A DNA stretch of 8,575 nucleotides from Nitrososphaerota archaeon (GCA_011605715.1 JAAOZO010000136.1:1-8575); one strand, 5' to 3'; positions 1-6,286 are shown, counted from the stretch's first letter. The notes: a model not told the origin generated them from the letters alone. A program made the numbers and translations.

Positions 1-200
1 TACCATTGCCTTATTGCCTCTCTACTTACTTTGTAGCCTAATCCTTCCAGGAATTCCTTTACTTGAGCTAAACTTAGTCCTAGAGTGTAAACTTTAACTC
101 CAATTGCCTTTACAAAGGGGTCAACTCTTCTTCTAGGAAAGATTTTTCTATCACTGAACAAAGAGTATAGTTGGCCTATGCTTACCTTCAATGTTATCAC
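1..200 (-). CDS. Transposase, N-terminal fragment (partial, runs off left edge)
   Basis: Reading leftwards from a GTG at 200 gives an open frame of 66 codons that leaves the window without a stop. An in-frame TAA sits directly before this GTG; a TTG at 191 is an alternative start. The peptide has the look of the N-terminal helix-turn-helix part of a DDE transposase: a basic RKIFPRRRVDP stretch, then VKVYTLGLSLAQVKEFLEGL, then a recognition-helix-like SREAIRQW. The order basic segment, 'LGLS' helix and 'IRQW' helix is familiar from IS6-like and related archaeal IS elements, but the catalytic DDE residues lie outside the window, so the family is not settled. Neither the second end of the element nor its inverted repeats can be seen. 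Whether it is intact cannot be judged. Confidence 0.6.
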   Translation of the reverse strand, partial: MITLKVSIGQLYSLFSDRKIFPRRRVDPFVKAIGVKVYTLGLSLAQVKEFLEGLGYKVSREAIRQW

Positions 201-528
201 TTAAGTATTGTTCGAGGGTAAGCATGGGCCTATAAGCCTTAAGTTGACAGTCTCACAAAGTTCATCCGGCAACTCTTTAGGATGCAGATCAAACAGCATT
301 TTACTTAACCCCCTTAAGTTTGAACTACAGCGCAAATAGTAAAGAACCAATCCTCCAGTAGTCTTTTACTCTTGTCTAACAACTCAGTCTAAGTTATATA
401 GAAGAGTGAAGAATTAGTACTCGAGAAAAAGCTTAGTAAGTGTTCTGCTTTGAGCCTATTAAATAAAAGTTTTTGTTTAACTTAAGCAAAATGCTATCGG
501 TACTATTTTAAACAAAAAATTCTTTTGA
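201..528. other. Gene-poor stretch with a short open frame
   Basis: There is no convincing gene in these 328 bases. On the minus strand 365-201 is open (54 codons plus TAA) and includes an ATG at 299 that would give a 32-residue peptide starting MLFDLHPKELPDEL. This frame ends in the TAA immediately before the transposase GTG and is in the same frame as it. It could be a remnant, an upstream part of the element interrupted by a stop, or chance. The opening LFDLHPK weakly recalls the N-terminus of archaeal AAA ATPases (LFDxxPK), but nothing downstream supports that. The rest (366-528) is AT-rich with stops in all frames read. Confidence 0.4.
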
Positions 529-1032
529 TCACTTCCTTATCGTAATCGTTGCATTGTTCCATGTTCTGTTGACTGGAGAACCATCAACCAATAAGTCTAG
601 TGCAACAGTATACTCTGCAGAATTAACTAAGTTGCTAAGGTTTCCTATTAGCATAAAATTGAGTGAAACTTCCTGAAATGCAGGGTCAAGATAAAAAGTG
701 TATGAAAACTTGTTTACCCCATCGACCTTCGTTGCATTCAACGGTCTCCAATCAGGCAAGTAGATCTTAACCCAGCTATTAGTGTAGAAGATAACTTGAA
801 CTTCATGACTTCTTTTGTTGCTCTCTAGAGAAATTTCTATCGTTGCGTTGTCTGTATATTTCATTTCTTTTGGAGTAATAGAGTACTTAGTTATGGTTAC
901 CCTATTGGTTGAAGTTTCAGCAACATTGTTTTTATTGAAAAAGGAAAAAATAGTTGGAAAGAATACGTAAACTACTACTAAGAATGAAAGGATAAGCAAA
1001 ATTACAACCGCGGAGAAAAGTTTTTTACTCAA
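529..1032 (-). CDS. Membrane-anchored extracellular protein of unknown function
   Basis: I do not recognise a family. Starting at the TTG at 1032 the protein has 167 residues: a short basic N-terminus (MSKK), one transmembrane segment at about residues 5-28 (FSAVVILLILSFLVVVYVFF), and an outside domain of about 135 residues rich in alternating beta-strand patterns and in N-x-S/T sequons (NAT, NLS, NRT, NAT), suggesting a glycosylated beta-sandwich on the cell surface. The frame is open further upstream to a TTG at 1089 (186 residues), but a good TATA box (TTTAAATA, 1072-1065) lies inside that extension, so transcription would begin near 1042 and only the TTG at 1032 would be in the message. 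It follows the aldo/keto reductase gene on the same strand but has its own promoter. It could be a subunit or ligand-binding anchor, but nothing identifies its role. Confidence 0.75.
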   Translation of the reverse strand: MSKKLFSAVVILLILSFLVVVYVFFPTIFSFFNKNNVAETSTNRVTITKYSITPKEMKYTDNATIEISLESNKRSHEVQVIFYTNSWVKIYLPDWRPLNATKVDGVNKFSYTFYLDPAFQEVSLNFMLIGNLSNLVNSAEYTVALDLLVDGSPVNRTWNNATITIRK

Positions 1033-1064
1033 TTTTGGTTTGCGTATATGTTTACTTTTCAAAG

Positions 1065-1072
1065 TATTTAAA
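1065..1072 (-). promoter_or_regulatory. TATA box for the anchored protein gene
   Basis: TTTAAATA on the minus strand, preceded by a purine-rich AGTAAATG that could be the TFB-recognition element. The centre is 36 bases from the TTG at 1032, predicting a leader of about ten bases. It sits within the longest possible open frame, which argues against the upstream TTG at 1089. Confidence 0.55.
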
Positions 1073-1128
1073 CATTTACTGCTGAACAACTTCTAGTACT
1101 ACGTCTCAACAGAGAGTAACAGATAATT

Positions 1129-1140
1129 GAACGGTCGTTC
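1129..1140. repeat. Short imperfect palindrome GAACGGTCGTTC
   Basis: Five-base arms (GAACG and CGTTC) flank GT, between the end of the aldo/keto reductase gene and the promoter of the anchored protein. It lies about 57 bases upstream of the TATA box at 1065-1072. It could be a weak operator or simply chance; no second copy was seen in the window. Confidence 0.2.
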
Positions 1141-1158
1141 CTAGCACAACTTAATGAC

Positions 1159-2172
1159 TTAAAGTTTTATCTTGGACGCAACTTCTTCAGTTCTCTTAAT
1201 TTCATCGTCTGAGAGGCTAACATCGAGAGCCTGAATGTTTTCAACTAACTGCTGACTGCTGGATACTCCTATTATTGGAACTATGTTTATACCTAAGCTC
1301 TTTTGCTTGCTTAAAATCCAAGCAATTGCAAGTTGAGACAAAGAAATCCCTTTTTCTTTAGCAATTTCAGAAAGTTCTTCTATGGCTTTTAGGTCTCTCT
1401 TAGTTAGAGTTTCTCTAAGTCCACTAGAGTAAGTTGCTCTCGAACCTTCTGGAATTCCCTTCAGATACTTTTCAGAAAGTATTCCTTGAGCCAAAGGAGA
1501 ATAAGCCATTACCGTAAAGTTGTACTTCCTCGCCAGAGGAATCTTAGTAAGTTCTATTGTTCTATTGATTAAGTTGTAAACTTCTTGAATTGTAACAAAG
1601 CCACTTAGCTTGTATTCTTTTGAAAGCTCCATGAAGCTTATTATTTCTTCAGGACTTAAGTTGGAAGAGCCAACGTAATGAACCTTTCCCATTTTAACTA
1701 AGTCATTAAGAGCCATTAAAGTTTCTAGAGGTGGAGTTTCTTTATCGGGAACATGAATTAGGTAAACGTCTACATACTCAAGCCTCAACCTTCTTAGGCT
1801 CTCTCTTATTTGCCAAAAGATGTGTTTCCGCGATAATCCTTGCCCATTTACCCATTGAGCCATTTGGCCACCAACTTTTGTTGCTATTACAAAACTTTCC
1901 CTCTCATAGTCTTTTAGCACTTCGCCAAGAATCTTCTCAGCGTTACCTAAGTGGTTAAAGTCAACTGGAGTCATTGCTCCATGATACCTATTCGCGGTAT
2001 CTATGAAGTTTATACCTTGGTCGAAAGCTATTTTTACTACTTTTTTCGTTTCTTCTACATCAACCTTTAGCACTCCGTACTCGTCTCTTTCTTTTAACCT
2101 TGGAAGATGCCAACTTCCTAGGCAAACTTGAGAAACTTTTAGACCACTATTCCCTAAGTTAACGTACTTCAT
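1159..2172 (-). CDS. Aldo/keto reductase
   Basis: This is an NAD(P)H-dependent oxidoreductase of the aldo/keto reductase superfamily, a soluble (beta/alpha)8 barrel that reduces aldehydes or ketones. The 337 residues match the usual length, and the N-terminus MKYVNLGNSGLKVSQVCLG is the standard family opening. The catalytic tetrad is complete: Asp58 and Tyr63 (in NFIDTANRYHG), Lys99 (in IATKVGG) and His140 (in VYLIHVPD). SSNLSPE (169-175), QEVYNLINR (196-204) and AYSPLAQGIL (223-232) are typical strand and loop motifs of the potassium-channel-beta/YghZ-like branch, and IIGVSSSQQLVENI near 300-313 is the cofactor phosphate-binding end. The substrate cannot be deduced. It is divergent from a PLP aminotransferase across 217 bases, which might mean a shared sugar or cyclitol pathway, but each has its own promoter. 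Confidence 0.95.
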   Translation of the reverse strand: MKYVNLGNSGLKVSQVCLGSWHLPRLKERDEYGVLKVDVEETKKVVKIAFDQGINFIDTANRYHGAMTPVDFNHLGNAEKILGEVLKDYERESFVIATKVGGQMAQWVNGQGLSRKHIFWQIRESLRRLRLEYVDVYLIHVPDKETPPLETLMALNDLVKMGKVHYVGSSNLSPEEIISFMELSKEYKLSGFVTIQEVYNLINRTIELTKIPLARKYNFTVMAYSPLAQGILSEKYLKGIPEGSRATYSSGLRETLTKRDLKAIEELSEIAKEKGISLSQLAIAWILSKQKSLGINIVPIIGVSSSQQLVENIQALDVSLSDDEIKRTEEVASKIKL

Positions 2173-2196
2173 TTGCCTACCATTTCTTATAAGAGA

Positions 2197-2203
2197 TTTT
2201 AAA
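2197..2203 (-). promoter_or_regulatory. TATA box for the aldo/keto reductase gene
   Basis: TTTAAAA on the minus strand, preceded by GAGAAACG, a good TFB-recognition element. Its centre is 28 bases from the ATG at 2172, so the transcript is probably leaderless. Confidence 0.6.
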
Positions 2204-2284
2204 CGTTTCTCATGAAATATTTAAATTCAATGTTCTAAGAATAGAAAATGAGTTTAAGGCTTTCCATAGAATTTATTATTAGGA

Positions 2285-2305
2285 GTATTACTTAAAAAAT
2301 AATAC
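2285..2305. repeat. Small inverted repeat between divergent promoters
   Basis: GTATTA (2285-2290) and TAATAC (2300-2305) form a perfect six-base inverted repeat with a nine-base spacer. It lies about midway between the aldo/keto reductase and aminotransferase promoters. In such AT-rich DNA a six-base match is weak evidence; a regulator site is possible. Confidence 0.2.
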
Positions 2306-2356
2306 AGACTAGAGTAACGCTAATAACTTAAGCAATAATTTAGATAAAAACAACAA

Positions 2357-2365
2357 TTTTAAATA
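2357..2365 (+). promoter_or_regulatory. TATA box for the aminotransferase gene
   Basis: TTTTAAATA, centred 29 bases before the ATG at 2390, which predicts a leaderless message and supports that ATG. Confidence 0.6.
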
Positions 2366-2389
2366 ATACTTTTATACTAAACATAATGT

Positions 2390-3598
2390 ATGAGTCTAGC
2401 TCTTAGAGGAGGAAAACCAACTAGAACTAAACCATGGCCAACTTGGCCTATATATAATGAAAGAGAAATAAAAGCACTAGAAGAAGTCTTAAGAAGCAGA
2501 TTTTGGGGAGGAGGTGTAGAAGACAGTGGACCAAAGGAAAAGGAATTCGAAGAAAAGTTTTCTAAACGTCATGGTTGCAGTTATGGAGTTTGTGTATCGA
2601 GTGGAACTGCGGCGTTGTATGTAGCACTACTTTCAGTTGGGGTTGGACCTGGAGACGAAGTAATTGCTCCAGCCTTAACATTCTGGGCAACTGGAAGCGC
2701 AGTGCTTATGACAGGAGCAACTTTAGTTGTTGTTGACGTTGACCCTGAAACTTACTGTATGGACTTTAGAGAAGTTGAGAAAAGCATTACAAACAAAACT
2801 AAAGCCATAATCTCCGTTTACAACTACGGTAATGCTCCAGACATGGACAAAATTTCAGAGATTTCTAAAGAAAACAACATAGCGTTGATAGAAGATTGCG
2901 CAAGGGCTCATGGTTTTATGTGGAGAGAAAAGCCTGCAGGCTCGATTGGAGACCTTGGTTGCTTTAGTTTTCAGCAAGGAAAGTTCATGACTGCAGGGGA
3001 AGGAGGAATAATAATAACAAACAACGAACTTTACGCTGAAAGATGTAGATCAATAAGAACTTGTGGGAGAATAAAAGGAGACGACATATACAAAATTGGA
3101 ATTGACTATTGGCTAAACTGGTGGAACTTCAGAATTACTCAGTTTCAAGCTGCAATTTTACTAGCTCAGCTAGAAAGGCTTGAGGAACAGTTGAAGACTA
3201 GGCAAGCTAACTGCGAATACCTTAGCAAAAGATTAGAAGAAATAGAGGGTATTCAACCTCTTAAGGTAGACAGCAGACTAACTAGACATCAACCTTGGCC
3301 ATACTTATTTAAGTACGATCCTAAGTCTTTTGGAGGAGTTTCAGTTATAAGGTTTGTAGAAGCACTAAACGAAGAAGGAATACCAAGTGGAGGATTAGAT
3401 CACCCTCCACTAAGTATGACTTTATCTGCCCATCTTTCTTCTGCTCGCATAGTAAGAAAGTCGAAGTACCCTGTAGCAGAAAGAGCAATTCAAGAATCTG
3501 TAACTTTACCACAACACCTCTTCTTAGGAACTAAAGAAGACATGGATACGATAGTAGAAGCCGTAGAAAAAATTAAGAAGCATTCGAACGAGTTATAG
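2390..3598 (+). CDS. DegT/DnrJ/EryC1/StrS-family PLP aminotransferase
   Basis: This is a fold-type I pyridoxal-phosphate enzyme that would transfer an amino group to a keto-sugar or keto-cyclitol. It has 402 residues, a full-length family member. The opening LALRGGKPTRTKPWPTWP is the one seen in the subgroup with scyllo-inosose and AHBA-type aminotransferases. Further landmarks: SSGTAAL (70-76) for phosphate binding, APALTFWATGSAV (94-106), DVDPETYCMD (116-125), NYGNAPDMD (145-153), Asp169 in IEDCARAHG for the PLP ring nitrogen, and the Schiff-base Lys198 in SFQQGKFMTAGEGG. NFRITQFQAAIL (246-257) and LPQHLFLG (373-380) complete the pattern. No nucleotide-sugar dehydratase or Gfo/Idh dehydrogenase is beside it, which is unusual for this family. 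The divergent aldo/keto reductase is the only enzyme near enough to be a partner. The exact substrate is undetermined. Confidence 0.95.
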   Translation: MSLALRGGKPTRTKPWPTWPIYNEREIKALEEVLRSRFWGGGVEDSGPKEKEFEEKFSKRHGCSYGVCVSSGTAALYVALLSVGVGPGDEVIAPALTFWATGSAVLMTGATLVVVDVDPETYCMDFREVEKSITNKTKAIISVYNYGNAPDMDKISEISKENNIALIEDCARAHGFMWREKPAGSIGDLGCFSFQQGKFMTAGEGGIIITNNELYAERCRSIRTCGRIKGDDIYKIGIDYWLNWWNFRITQFQAAILLAQLERLEEQLKTRQANCEYLSKRLEEIEGIQPLKVDSRLTRHQPWPYLFKYDPKSFGGVSVIRFVEALNEEGIPSGGLDHPPLSMTLSAHLSSARIVRKSKYPVAERAIQESVTLPQHLFLGTKEDMDTIVEAVEKIKKHSNEL

Positions 3599-3664
3599 TT
3601 CTAATTTAGTGTTAACGTATAAGCAAAAACAACGTTATTCAATTTAACTTTTACCTAGTAAAAC

Positions 3665-4729
3665 TTATCTTTCCCTCTGGATTACTTCCCAGGTTTTTGG
3701 GTCTTCAGCTCCAAGCCTCCATGCGGCAATATTAGTTAGGTTATAGTTGTGCACAATTATGTTAAGTCTAAGCTCAGTACTCTTTGCTCCTTGGAACCAA
3801 ACTTCATGACCTTGAGCTTTAAAGTAGTATTCTCCAGAATTATCATCAAAATACACTTTTGCGTTGGTGCTCATCGCTAAATTTATAGCTTCTGAAAATG
3901 TTACTCCTGAACCTCTTCCTCCAGACCAATCATAGCCATAGAAGGGAATGCCTACAACTATCTTTTCTTTAGGCATTACGCTTGTAGTATAACTAAGAAC
4001 ACCCCGCAACCAATCTGAAGGTGAAATTGGTCCAGGAGAGCTACCAGACCAATGGTAGTCGTAAACCATGAGCACTACATAATCACAATAGTTACCCAAT
4101 GCCTTATAGTCATAAGCACCACTCCAACCTTCTTTAGAATCATAAGTTTTTGCTGGAACATCGATTGAAACTATTTTTGAATGCTCATGAAGTTTAATGC
4201 TCAACAGTCTCATAAATTCTGTTAATGCTTCTCTGTCAGATGGATCGACTCCTTCGAAATCAATGTTTATGCCATCGTAGTCCCCATTGACAACGAAGCT
4301 AGTTAAATTGGACAGAACTTCATCTCGTACTTTTAGATTTGTCAAAAATTCGTGCGCGATATCTTTACTAAATCCTTCGTTTGCAACTAATGGAACCACT
4401 AGCACGTTACTTGCTCTAGCAAGTTCTAAGACAGAGTTGCTTACCCTTCCAACAAATACTCCACCTTTAGTAATGTAAGAAGAAGTAGGAGAAATCCATG
4501 TAATAGACTTCAGATTGTTCTTAAAGGAGCTTAAACTTGCTTCATCGTTTTCTATTAACCAACCAAGAAACTTAACCTCATACGAGTTTAACTTTACATT
4601 CGAAAAATAAGCGGTCAAGTTTTGAGAAATTTCTTTACGTTCATTCGCTTTCATGATGAGTAAAGCTGAAAAGAGCATGAATATAAGCGTTATTGCAACT
4701 GCAACTATTAGAGCTTCCTTACTCGTCAT
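3665..4729 (-). CDS. Membrane-anchored GH18 glycosidase (YaaH/SleL-like)
   Basis: This is a glycoside hydrolase of family 18, expected to cut beta-1,4 links next to an N-acetylhexosamine outside the cell. Of 354 residues, about 7-26 form an uncleaved-looking membrane anchor or signal segment; the rest is the TIM barrel. The catalytic signature DGINIDFE lies at 152-159 with Glu159 as the acid; Asn155 replaces the first Asp of DxxDxDxE, as is common in the spore-cortex enzymes YaaH and SleL. VVLMVYDYHWSGSSPGP (218-234) and GIPFYGYDWSG (260-270) are the barrel motifs of that subgroup, and AAWRLGAEDPKTWEVI (335-350) is its typical end. LysM domains found in bacterial relatives are absent. Targets could be S-layer or N-linked glycans, chitin, or the peptidoglycan of other microbes. 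It converges with the aminotransferase gene and seems monocistronic. Confidence 0.92.
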   Translation of the reverse strand: MTSKEALIVAVAITLIFMLFSALLIMKANERKEISQNLTAYFSNVKLNSYEVKFLGWLIENDEASLSSFKNNLKSITWISPTSSYITKGGVFVGRVSNSVLELARASNVLVVPLVANEGFSKDIAHEFLTNLKVRDEVLSNLTSFVVNGDYDGINIDFEGVDPSDREALTEFMRLLSIKLHEHSKIVSIDVPAKTYDSKEGWSGAYDYKALGNYCDYVVLMVYDYHWSGSSPGPISPSDWLRGVLSYTTSVMPKEKIVVGIPFYGYDWSGGRGSGVTFSEAINLAMSTNAKVYFDDNSGEYYFKAQGHEVWFQGAKSTELRLNIIVHNYNLTNIAAWRLGAEDPKTWEVIQRER

Positions 4730-4760
4730 TTGACTTTTAAGCTTTTTATTTACTTAGAGT

Positions 4761-4767
4761 TTTTAAA
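4761..4767 (-). promoter_or_regulatory. TATA box for the GH18 gene
   Basis: TTTAAAA on the minus strand within AAATTTAAAAAC. The centre is 35 bases from the ATG at 4729, predicting a short leader of about nine bases. Confidence 0.5.
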
Positions 4768-4769
4768 TT

Positions 4770-4997
4770 TTATTGAAAGAAGACTTTATCTTGTTAGATC
4801 TTTAATTTTCCAAAAATTGTATGCATACAAGCGCATTTCCATACTAGATAATAGCAGCAATAAGAAAGGAATAAGCAAACGGAAAGAACCTAGAAACCTT
4901 CGCTACAATATTACTTGTAGACATAATAAACCTAGTATTTTGATTAACCCGATCAATGTAGATCTATCTTCCTCACTAATCGAAGCTTCACATGTGA
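4770..4997. other. Non-coding or decayed stretch
   Basis: I found no supportable gene here. On the minus strand two hydrophobic open pieces separated by one TAG are visible (5007-4903, 34 residues beginning MYMLTCEASISEED, then down to about 4790). They have no promoter and could be remnants or chance products of AT-rich DNA. A plus-strand frame from a TTG at 4730 starts inside the GH18 promoter region and has no family features. Confidence 0.35.
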
Positions 4998-5298
4998 GCA
5001 TATACATTACTTAAACGTCACAGACTCTTGCTTGAAGAAAATGGAAACAAAAGTATAAGTATTCTTAAGGAACGGGGACCGCGGGCAAAACGTTCGTACT
5101 AAGATCATAAGAAGCCTATCAGAAAGAAGCCATAGTTGGTTGTTAAAGCAGTTGGCAACACAGCAATCAGACTACCCCTTTATGACTCCGACTTCAGTAA
5201 TCGCATTAAGGAGAAGGTCACATGAGAACACTACGGCAACACTAGCATCCTCCTTTTCTTCTTCAATCAGCTTGATACAAACAGGTTTTATGGTATAA
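4998..5298 (+). pseudogene. Possible decayed P-loop ATPase fragment
   Basis: Three overlapping plus-strand frames together look like the start of an archaeal AAA-type ATPase. Frame one (4998-5102) reads ...RHRLLLEENGNKSISIL then a GPR; frame two (5069-5107) reads GTGTAGKTFVLRS, which contains a formal Walker A motif GxxxxGKT; frame three is open from 5059 to 5298 and continues with IRSLSERSHSWLLKQL. A helix, a strand and then the P-loop is the order expected in such ATPases (for example ISIL-GPRRAGKT), so one or two frameshifts would explain the picture. None of the frames has a start with a promoter. The stretch is richer in G+C than most of the window. Because a GxxxxGKT string can occur by chance in a window this size, this is only a candidate. 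Confidence 0.27.
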
Positions 5299-5563
5299 CT
5301 GATTTAATGAACTCTATAATCTCCTTGCTTTTAATAGGGTTTAGCGAGATGGCTTCTCCCTTCTTATGAAACAACACATATCCTTCCCTAGCCAACTCCT
5401 CTATGCAAGCTCTGACTCTTTTACCATTGTTTTTCACTTGCTTGCTGAGCCAGTTGACTACTGAGCTAAAAGGTAGGTATTTGGCACCCCAGCAGCTTTT
5501 TCTAAGAAGCCTGTTCATTATGTCGGCTTTGATCTCGGTGTTGCTCATCTCCCGCTTAACCAT
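5288..5563 (-). CDS. Small winged-helix DNA-binding protein
   Basis: This 91-residue protein is probably cytoplasmic and DNA binding. Its pattern is one I associate with a widespread archaeal family: LLRKSCWGAKYLPF (19-32), then GKRVRACIEELAREGYVLFHKKG (about 48-70), then SLNP and a C-terminal helix. The CWGAK-P motif, the helix ending in ELAREGY, and a wing (VLFHKKGEAISLNP) fit a winged helix-turn-helix. The ATG at 5563 is the best start: the shared TATA box is centred about 35 bases upstream. An out-of-frame ATG thirteen bases earlier is the only nearby rival. The divergent neighbour is also a winged-helix protein, so the two may regulate each other or one common target. Function is not known; an antitoxin-like or housekeeping regulator are both possible. 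Confidence 0.8.
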   Translation of the reverse strand: MVKREMSNTEIKADIMNRLLRKSCWGAKYLPFSSVVNWLSKQVKNNGKRVRACIEELAREGYVLFHKKGEAISLNPIKSKEIIEFIKSVIP

Positions 5564-5593
5564 GGTTCACTTACCATACCTTCAGAAGGGTAA

Positions 5594-5603
5594 TATTTAA
5601 ATA
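5594..5603. promoter_or_regulatory. Palindromic TATA box shared by two divergent genes
   Basis: TATTTAAATA is a perfect ten-base palindrome. Its centre (5598.5) is 29.5 bases from the ATG at 5628 on the plus strand and 35.5 bases from the ATG at 5563 on the minus strand, both usual archaeal distances. No other TATA-like element for either gene lies between the two start codons at the right spacing, so one TBP site probably serves both directions, with orientation set by flanking recognition elements. Confidence 0.6.
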
Positions 5604-5627
5604 CTTAATTTTTATTTATCCTGCTTA

Positions 5628-5978
5628 ATGCCTGAAGAACTATACGTGAAAAGAAAATACAAATCGATCTTGCTAAAGTACTTTGGAGATTCTCCTAAAC
5701 TCAGGATAATAGATTTCTTCCTAGATAATCCACTCTTCGACTTCACCAAGAAGGAAGTGATAGAAGCTCTAGGCATGAGTAAGCAAACCTTCTATAAGTA
5801 CTTCACAGACATAGAAAAAAACGAGATAGTTAAGATTTCAAGAAAAATAGGAAGGGCTAAGCTTTACAAGATAAACTTAGAGAACCCCATGGTAAAGATG
5901 CTGAGAGAAAGTGAAACACAGCTCTCACTACAGATGGCGGAGCAGGAAGAAAAAAAGAAACAAATAGAGGTTAAATAG
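5628..5978 (+). CDS. Winged-helix transcriptional regulator
   Basis: A 116-residue DNA-binding protein, likely cytoplasmic. Residues about 22-80 form the winged helix: KLRIIDFFLDNP, FTKKEVIEALGMSKQTFYKYFTDIEKN with the recognition helix at MSKQTFYKYF, and a wing IVKISRKIGRAKLYKINLENP. The string GRAKLYKxNxENPxVKxL is characteristic of a common archaeal regulator family with otherwise unclear targets. The C-terminus (about 90-116) is a charged helix rich in Glu, Gln and Lys that could be a dimerisation or partner-binding tail. The ATG at 5628 is supported by the TATA box 29.5 bases upstream, so the message is leaderless. The divergent gene is another winged-helix protein; the shared promoter suggests autoregulation of both. 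Confidence 0.85.
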   Translation: MPEELYVKRKYKSILLKYFGDSPKLRIIDFFLDNPLFDFTKKEVIEALGMSKQTFYKYFTDIEKNEIVKISRKIGRAKLYKINLENPMVKMLRESETQLSLQMAEQEEKKKQIEVK

Positions 5979-6068
5979 TTTCGTGACGCAAGCTCACTAA
6001 TTCTTTTCATGTATAAAAAATTACGCACTAGCTGAAATTCCTCTAGGTAAAATTAGCTTTCCCTCTGA

Positions 6069-6277
6069 TTATTTGTGCTTTATTAACTTAAGCTCTACGG
6101 TAGCATCATAGTCTAAAGGTAGCGAACGCTTCGAAGTAAATATTCCTCCAATCATTAAAAGTGTAAGTAAAATATTGATCTTATAGAGGGACTAATTTTT
6201 GAAATTAAGTAAACCAAAGTAGCAACGCCCCTAAAAATTAAAGCTTGAAAGAAATATAAACTCCAAAATATGTTCAT
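6069..6277 (-). pseudogene. Possible frameshifted remnant of a membrane protein
   Basis: Between the winged-helix gene and the next gene the minus strand has two abutting open pieces. The first, from an ATG at 6277, is open for 40 residues of mostly hydrophobic sequence (for example VATLVYLISKISPSIRSIFY) and stops near 6155. The second (6191-6069, 40 residues) has a hydrophobic stretch INILLTLLMIGGIF and then a hydrophilic tail SLPLDYDATVELKLIKHK. Moving once between frames near 6160 would join them into the last transmembrane helices and tail of a transporter-like protein. No promoter is seen, and AT-rich DNA easily yields hydrophobic frames, but the tail looks like real protein. Alternatively the second piece alone is a 28-residue peptide from the ATG at 6155. 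It fills the 308-base gap, where I saw nothing else apart from the TATA box at its right end. Confidence 0.3.
6254..6260 (+). promoter_or_regulatory. TATA box for the ParB/sulfiredoxin-like gene
   Basis: ATATAAA preceded by GAAAGAA, centred 30 bases before the ATG at 6287. A leaderless message is expected. Confidence 0.55.
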
Positions 6278-6286
6278 TAAGTAAGA

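Noticed and set aside
1731..1958. Plus-strand open frame of 75 codons
   Set aside because: It lies antisense inside the aldo/keto reductase gene, has no promoter at the usual distance and no family features.
3599..3664. Terminator between the convergent aminotransferase and GH18 genes
   Set aside because: Only short, scattered T runs and no stable hairpin; not enough to call.
4287..4478. Plus-strand open frame of 63 codons
   Set aside because: Antisense to the GH18 gene; composition is that of a shadow frame.
4730..5014. Plus-strand open frame of 94 codons starting at a TTG
   Set aside because: It starts within the GH18 promoter region, has no TATA box before it, and its sequence shows only the hydrophobic/lysine bias of AT-rich DNA.
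5403..5600. Plus-strand open frame of 65 codons
   Set aside because: Antisense to the small winged-helix gene and running across the shared promoter.
6079..6140. A tRNA-like string (TAGTCTAAAGGTAG followed by a TTCGAA)
   Set aside because: No acceptor or anticodon stem can be paired, and thermophile tRNA genes would be GC-rich; the same bases read better as a peptide on the other strand.
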